From positions 1 to 10,153 of the forward strand of contig SKHV01000321.1 of NCBI GenBank assembly GCA_007116765.1: a stretch of 10,153 nt of DNA, in the 5' to 3' direction. Source of the DNA: Prolixibacteraceae bacterium. GTDB taxonomy: Bacteria; Bacteroidota; Bacteroidia; Bacteroidales; Prolixibacteraceae. The notes beneath the pieces are model-generated. The model searched no databases and had not been told where the DNA came from. It worked only from the letters and a program-made list of their open reading frames with translations. Below are positions 6,251-10,153 of this stretch, one piece after another (position 1 is the first letter of the stretch; each line of letters begins with the position of its first letter). The position numbers and the translations under genes were made by a program.

Positions 6251-7414
6251 ATGCTAACAATGAAAAGGCTTGCAATATTAGGTTCAACAGGTTCTATTGG
6301 CACTCAGGCTCTTGAGGTTGTAAGTGCAAATCCAAAACTTTTTAAGGTTGAGGTGCTCACTGCCAATAATAATGTTGATTTACTTATTAATCAGGCTCTT
6401 CAGTATAATCCCTCAGTGGTGGTGGTGGCCAACGAATCGAAATACGACTATGTAACTGAAGCCTTAAGTCTTAAAGGAATTGAGGTATTTGCAGGCGAGC
6501 TGGCCATACAGCAGGTTGTAAAGTCCGATAGTGTTGACATGGTTGTGGCTGCCATGGTGGGATATGCCGGTTTATTGCCGGTTATAAATGCGATTAAAGC
6601 TAAAAAAGAAATAGCTCTTGCCAATAAAGAAACATTAGTAGTTGCCGGCGACCTGATTACTCGTTTATGTATCGATAATAATGTAAGTTTATTACCAGTC
6701 GATTCAGAACATTCGGCAATATTTCAGTGTATTGAAGGCGAAAACCCGCAGTCAGTCGAAAAAATTACACTCACCTGTTCGGGTGGTCCTTTTAGGAGAT
6801 TGACTCACAGACAGCTTGAAAACGTAACGCCCAAGCAGGCGTTGAAACATCCCAACTGGGATATGGGTGCAAAAATAACCATCGATTCGGCTACTTTAAT
6901 GAATAAAGGGTTTGAAGTAATTGAAGCCAAGTGGCTTTTTGGCCTGAATACTAAGCAAATCGATGTAATTGTTCATCCACAAAGTATTGTGCATTCCTTG
7001 GTGCAATTTGCCGATGGCTCAATAAAAGCTCAAATGGGCTTACCCGATATGCGACTCCCCATTCAGTATGCTATGTGTTACCCCAACAGAATAAAAAATA
7101 ACTTTCCACGTTTCAACTTCACCTCTTTTCCAAAACTCAGTTTTCATTTACCCGATGTCGAAAAATTTCGTAACCTTGCACTCGCGTACAAGGCGCTCGA
7201 AATGGGGGGTAATATGGCCTGTGTCTTAAATGCTGCCAACGAAATAGTAGTGAAAGCTTTTCTCGATGAGCGTATCGGGTTTTTGAAAATGTCTCAAATT
7301 ATTGAACAAACAACAGAGCAAATAGCTTTTATTGAGCAGCCTTCTATCGACGATTATATAGAAACCGATAAATTGGCTCGAATAAAAGCAAGTGAATTGA
7401 TAAAAAAGTTTTAA
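6251..7414 (+). CDS. dxr: 1-deoxy-D-xylulose 5-phosphate reductoisomerase (Dxr/IspC)
   Basis: Converts DXP to 2-C-methyl-D-erythritol 4-phosphate with NADPH and a divalent metal, the first committed step of the MEP isoprenoid pathway; cytoplasmic. The length of 387 residues is typical. The NADPH motif is GSTGSIG (11-17), followed by LANKETLV (123-130). Metal ligands are D151, E153 (PVDSEHSAIFQ) and E222 (NKGFEVIEAKWLF). Substrate contacts include S177, H200 (KHPNWDMG), S213, N218 and K219. These sit a constant nine residues before the E. coli equivalents. The C-terminal helical domain is intact. The ATG at 6251 touches the preceding stop; Met4 (6260) is an alternative start that gives a shorter N-terminus before the Rossmann strand. 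It precedes rseP by 19 bp, a common arrangement in this phylum. Confidence 0.97.
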   Translation: MLTMKRLAILGSTGSIGTQALEVVSANPKLFKVEVLTANNNVDLLINQALQYNPSVVVVANESKYDYVTEALSLKGIEVFAGELAIQQVVKSDSVDMVVAAMVGYAGLLPVINAIKAKKEIALANKETLVVAGDLITRLCIDNNVSLLPVDSEHSAIFQCIEGENPQSVEKITLTCSGGPFRRLTHRQLENVTPKQALKHPNWDMGAKITIDSATLMNKGFEVIEAKWLFGLNTKQIDVIVHPQSIVHSLVQFADGSIKAQMGLPDMRLPIQYAMCYPNRIKNNFPRFNFTSFPKLSFHLPDVEKFRNLALAYKALEMGGNMACVLNAANEIVVKAFLDERIGFLKMSQIIEQTTEQIAFIEQPSIDDYIETDKLARIKASELIKKF

Positions 7415-7433
7415 AATCATAAACAAATAATTG

Positions 7434-8759
7434 ATGGATATTTTAATTAAAGCTGCTCAGTTTTTGCTGAGTTTGTCCCTCCTAATTGTGTTGCATGAAA
7501 TGGGGCATTTCCTTTTCGCAAAACTGTTCAAGTGTAGGGTCGAAAAATTTTATCTCTTTTTCGATGCTGGTTTTTCACTTTTCAAAATAAAACGTGGCGA
7601 AACTGAATACGGCATGGGCTGGCTCCCGCTTGGAGGTTATGTAAAAATTGCCGGTATGATTGACGAGTCGATGGATAAAGACCAAATGAAGCAACCAGTT
7701 AAGCCTTACGAATTCAGAGCCAAAAAACCATACCAGCGCTTACTGATTATGTTAGGTGGAGTGATGATGAATTTTTTGGCTGCAATAGTAATTTATGCCG
7801 GAATACTTTATGCATGGGGCGATCAATACTTACCTGTTGAAAATGTGAAATATGGTATTGAAGTGAATGAAGTGGGCTACGACATAGGTTTCCGTAACGG
7901 CGATAAAATTCTTTCAGTTGATAATAAAAACATTGAAAATTTTTCATCGGTAGTGCCCGAAATTGTATTGAATAAAGCAACAAGCGTACAAGTTGAACGC
8001 AATGGTTCAACAATTGATATTCCAATAAGTGACCAGGACATTGCCCAAATGATTCGGAGCAGTGGTGTAATAGGAATTCGTTACCCATTCCGGTTTACAG
8101 TTACCGGTTTCGGCTCACAGTCGCCGGCACAAGAAGCCGGCATGCAGGTTGGCGATGATGTGTTAAAACTCAATGGAAACAACTTTGAATATCACGACCA
8201 GTTTACTGCATTTTTAAAGCAAAATGCCGGCAACGAAGTACTTGTAACAGCCAGACGAAACGGCGAAATTCTCGATATTCCTGTAACCTTGAGCGAGCAG
8301 GGAATGCTTGGAGTTAGCTGGGATGGAAATTATGCCGATGTGTTCGAATTCAAAACCATACAATATGGTTTGTTAGAGTCAGTTCCGGCTGGAATAGCGC
8401 GCGGTTGGGAAACATCAAGTGATTACCTGAAACAGTTTAAACTAATTTTTAACCGTACAACAAAAGGATACGAGTCGTTAGGCGGGTTTATAACCATAGG
8501 AAATATTTTCCCGGGCATATGGAATTGGCGTGTTTTTTGGAATATGACCGCTTTCCTCTCAATCATTCTGGCAATAATGAACATATTGCCAATTCCGGCA
8601 CTCGACGGCGGCCATGTAATGTTTGTATTGTACGAAATGATTTCGGGACGTAAGCCCAGCGAAAAGTTCCTTGAATACGCACAATATATCGGGCTTTCTA
8701 TTTTGCTGGTGCTTGTGCTTTATGCCAATGCAAACGATGTAATTCGTTTATTCCGATAG
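7434..8759 (+). CDS. rseP: RseP-type site-2 zinc metalloprotease (M50)
   Basis: An integral inner-membrane protease that cleaves substrates within the membrane, classically anti-sigma factors in envelope stress response and remnant signal peptides; 441 residues. The first helix carries the HExxH zinc site (H21, E22, H25 in LHEMGHFLF). The second conserved membrane region has the LGGVMMNFLAA motif. Two PDZ domains follow (about 137-200 and 221-290), the second with the GSQSPAQEAGMQVGD carboxylate-loop pattern. The C-terminal helix carries NILPIPALDGGH with the third zinc ligand, D391. The frame opens at a TTG (7431) directly before the ATG at 7434; the ATG is the likely start. It is probably co-transcribed with dxr and M23. 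No anti-sigma factor gene is in the window, so its substrate here is unknown. Confidence 0.95.
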   Translation: MDILIKAAQFLLSLSLLIVLHEMGHFLFAKLFKCRVEKFYLFFDAGFSLFKIKRGETEYGMGWLPLGGYVKIAGMIDESMDKDQMKQPVKPYEFRAKKPYQRLLIMLGGVMMNFLAAIVIYAGILYAWGDQYLPVENVKYGIEVNEVGYDIGFRNGDKILSVDNKNIENFSSVVPEIVLNKATSVQVERNGSTIDIPISDQDIAQMIRSSGVIGIRYPFRFTVTGFGSQSPAQEAGMQVGDDVLKLNGNNFEYHDQFTAFLKQNAGNEVLVTARRNGEILDIPVTLSEQGMLGVSWDGNYADVFEFKTIQYGLLESVPAGIARGWETSSDYLKQFKLIFNRTTKGYESLGGFITIGNIFPGIWNWRVFWNMTAFLSIILAIMNILPIPALDGGHVMFVLYEMISGRKPSEKFLEYAQYIGLSILLVLVLYANANDVIRLFR

Positions 8760-8781
8760 AATAGAATTAAAAACTCTTTAC

Positions 8782-8789
8782 TATATTTG
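8782..8789 (+). promoter_or_regulatory. Probable -7 box for tatA
   Basis: TATATTTG matches TAnnTTTG and is identical to the tRNA-fMet -7 box. It lies in the 53-bp gap after rseP and ends 23 bp before the tatA ATG. No clear -33 TTTG at standard spacing is visible. It suggests tatA has its own transcription start in addition to read-through. Confidence 0.5.
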
Positions 8790-8812
8790 TGTGAAATTTA
8801 AATTGAAATAAT

Positions 8813-9010
8813 ATGAACTTGAATGTAATTGCAGGTTGGTTTGGTGGCCAGGAAATAGTAATCATCCTTATAATTGTCCTAATATTTTTTGGAGGAAGAA
8901 AAATTCCTGAACTAATGAAAGGCCTTGGTAAAGGAATGAAGGAATTCAAAAATGCAACCAAGGAAGACGATGTTTCAGAAGAAAAAGATTCCGAAAAAGA
9001 TGATAAGTAG
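8813..9010 (+). CDS. tatA: Twin-arginine translocase subunit TatA/TatE family
   Basis: A small pore-forming component of the Tat system, which exports folded proteins across the inner membrane. The 65 residues show the family plan: a short N-terminus, one membrane helix (about 13-27, EIVIILIIVLIFFGG), the FGGRKIPEL hinge, an amphipathic basic helix (to about residue 49, LMKGLGKGMKEFKNATK) and an acidic tail rich in Asp, Glu and Lys. The short tail and FGGRKIPEL favour TatA/E over TatB. tatC is not adjacent, so it must be elsewhere for the system to work. It is flanked by its own -7 box and a strong terminator, so probably transcribed alone. Confidence 0.95.
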   Translation: MNLNVIAGWFGGQEIVIILIIVLIFFGGRKIPELMKGLGKGMKEFKNATKEDDVSEEKDSEKDDK

Positions 9011-9028
9011 CGTGATACTTTAATATTT

Positions 9029-9052
9029 AACCCCGCTTTTGGCGGGGTTTTT
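9029..9052 (+). terminator. Strong intrinsic terminator after tatA
   Basis: CCCCGC (9031-9036) pairs with GCGGGG (9042-9047) around TTTTG. Two flanking A-T pairs extend the stem to eight, followed by a run of Ts to 9052. It lies 20 bp after the tatA stop and separates it from the DUF4837 gene. Confidence 0.92.
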
Positions 9053-9093
9053 GTATATAATGTTACTTGTTTGTGAACCAAAAAGTTGATATT

Positions 9094-10125
9094 ATGAAAC
9101 GAAACACCATTTTAATTATTGTTTTTGCATCGATGTTGCTTTTTGCATCGTGTGGAAAAAAAGGTCAAAACGCATATCAGAGTAACGTAACCGGCAAAGC
9201 AGGCGAACTGGTGGTAGTAGTAAGTTCCGAAGCATGGAATGCACAGCCCGGTATTGACATCCGGAATGTGTTGGCACAGCCTCACTTGTCATTACCTCAG
9301 GAAGAACCGCTGTTCGATCTAATAAACATCCCGCATGCTGCCTTTGGCGATATATTCAGAACCAGCCGTAATTTGTTAATTGTAAACATCAGAAGTACCA
9401 TTGACTCAAGTGCTGTAATTCTCAGGCGTAATGTACATGCCCACACACAGGCACTGGTAACCATCGATGCTAAAAACTTCAACGAGTTTTCTAAGCTTTT
9501 TGAACAAAATGCTGAACGTATAGCCGGTTTCTTTATCAGAATGGAGCGTGAACGCATGCAACTAAACTATGAGCGTTACCACGTAAAATCGGTTTCTAAT
9601 GTCAGTGAAGAGTTATTCAACTTAAAAATTCATGTACCGCCCGGTTTTAAGGTAGCCGAACAGTCAGACGACTTTATGTGGATAAGGTTCGAAACACCTG
9701 AGATTAGCCAGGGCATTTTGATATACTCATACCCGTATTCCGACGAAAAAACCTTCACCCCTGAATTTCTTGTAGGAAAACGAAATGTTTTTTTACGCAA
9801 AAATGTTCCCGGGCCTTCTCCGGGTTCATACATGTCAACTGAAATGCGAGTGCCTGTGGTATTCAATCAATTTACCAAAAGTGGTAATTACGCTGCCGAA
9901 ATGCGTGGCTTATGGCGTCTCGAAAACGATTTTATGGGAGGTCCGTTTATTAGTCATTCGGTACTTGATATGCTGAATAACAGAGTAGTTACAATTGAAG
10001 GATATGTTTATGCCCCCTCAAGAGACAAAAGAAATTTTTTACGTCAGGTTGAAGCCATGATTTATTCTGCTAAATTTACAAATCAAGACGAAATTGATAA
10101 GATAAATGAACAGTACAACTTGTAA
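9094..10125 (+). CDS. DUF4837 family lipoprotein
   Basis: A Bacteroidota envelope lipoprotein of unknown function; 343 residues from the ATG at 9094. The signal peptide (MKRNTILIIVFASMLLFASC) ends in a lipobox with Cys20, followed by a basic GKK stretch. In outer-membrane sorting terms, no acidic residue is seen at +2. The next part, GKAGELVVVVSS, is typical of the family opening. Later recognisable segments include FRTSRNLLIVNI, NAERIAGFFIRMERERM and GLWRLENDFMGGPFISH, the last near the conserved end. An in-frame TTG at 9067 would add nine residues ahead of the signal peptide and is not the likely start. No enzyme motif is visible. It follows a terminator and so needs its own promoter, which I could not identify. 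Confidence 0.85.
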   Translation: MKRNTILIIVFASMLLFASCGKKGQNAYQSNVTGKAGELVVVVSSEAWNAQPGIDIRNVLAQPHLSLPQEEPLFDLINIPHAAFGDIFRTSRNLLIVNIRSTIDSSAVILRRNVHAHTQALVTIDAKNFNEFSKLFEQNAERIAGFFIRMERERMQLNYERYHVKSVSNVSEELFNLKIHVPPGFKVAEQSDDFMWIRFETPEISQGILIYSYPYSDEKTFTPEFLVGKRNVFLRKNVPGPSPGSYMSTEMRVPVVFNQFTKSGNYAAEMRGLWRLENDFMGGPFISHSVLDMLNNRVVTIEGYVYAPSRDKRNFLRQVEAMIYSAKFTNQDEIDKINEQYNL

Positions 10126-10140
10126 CATTCACAGTGGAAA

Positions 10141-10153
10141 ATGAAAAATAACA
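10141..10153 (+). CDS. Possible start of the next gene (four codons)
   Basis: ATG at 10141, fifteen bases after the DUF4837 stop, opens a frame reading M-K-N-N to the window edge. AGTGG just upstream is a weak ribosome-binding-like sequence. The short gap and the M-K-N start suit a co-transcribed exported protein. My recollection is that a lytic transglycosylase often follows DUF4837 genes, but four codons cannot show this. Confidence 0.35.

Noticed and set aside
7747..8088. 113-codon minus-strand frame
   Set aside because: Antisense shadow inside rseP; no recognisable domain and the rseP frame is intact through it.
8767..9081. 104-codon minus-strand frame across tatA
   Set aside because: Antisense to tatA and reads through its terminator stem; composition and content look like a shadow.
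9067..9093. TTG at 9067 as the DUF4837 start
   Set aside because: Same reasoning: the ATG at 9094 begins a clean lipoprotein signal peptide, while the extension would bury it.
1..10153. CRISPR array, insertion sequence, phage or defence system
   Set aside because: No regularly spaced repeats, transposase or integrase frames, terminal inverted repeats or recognised defence domains were seen on either strand.

Overview
The window reads as chromosomal DNA of a Bacteroidota bacterium, probably in or near Bacteroidales/Marinilabiliales (inference; no rRNA is present to settle it). The signs are: families largely confined to that phylum (a DUF4837-type lipoprotein and a DUF6090-like membrane protein); start codons preceded by A-rich sequence instead of Shine-Dalgarno motifs; several TAnnTTTG -7 boxes, one with a well-placed TTTG -33 box; AT-rich intergenic DNA; and lipobox lipoproteins.

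Left arm, minus strand (1-3177). Read 5' to 3' on the minus strand, it holds a two-half nitroreductase-like flavoprotein, an orphan solute-binding-protein-like lipoprotein, and kdsA. The 3' end of kdsA runs off the left edge. kdsA makes Kdo-8-phosphate for LPS inner core and carries the four metal ligands of the metal-dependent class.

Middle (3178-5395). A gene-poor, AT-rich 619-bp divergent intergenic region is followed by two plus-strand small membrane or regulatory-type genes: a DUF6090-like single-pass protein, and a DUF2007-like domain joined to a split zinc ribbon. A bidirectional hairpin terminator then separates them from an initiator tRNA-Met (CAT) on the minus strand, which has its own Bacteroidota-type promoter.

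Right arm, plus strand (5396-10153). This is a conserved-looking housekeeping envelope block: a membrane-anchored M23 (LytM) peptidase, dxr immediately adjacent (MEP isoprenoid pathway), rseP-type site-2 protease, a TatA/E translocase subunit with its own promoter box and a strong terminator, and a DUF4837 lipoprotein. The first codons of a further gene may lie at the right edge. M23, dxr and rseP look like one transcription unit; tatA appears to be its own unit.

Three long reading frames begin at TTG with a better in-frame ATG just downstream, so the starts were moved (lipoprotein to 2184, rseP to 7434, DUF4837 to 9094). I saw no mobile element, CRISPR array, phage gene or obvious new defence system. 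Most of the window is ordinary core genome. The least explained parts are the 3178-3796 intergenic region, the orphan binding protein, and the two small genes beside the tRNA.
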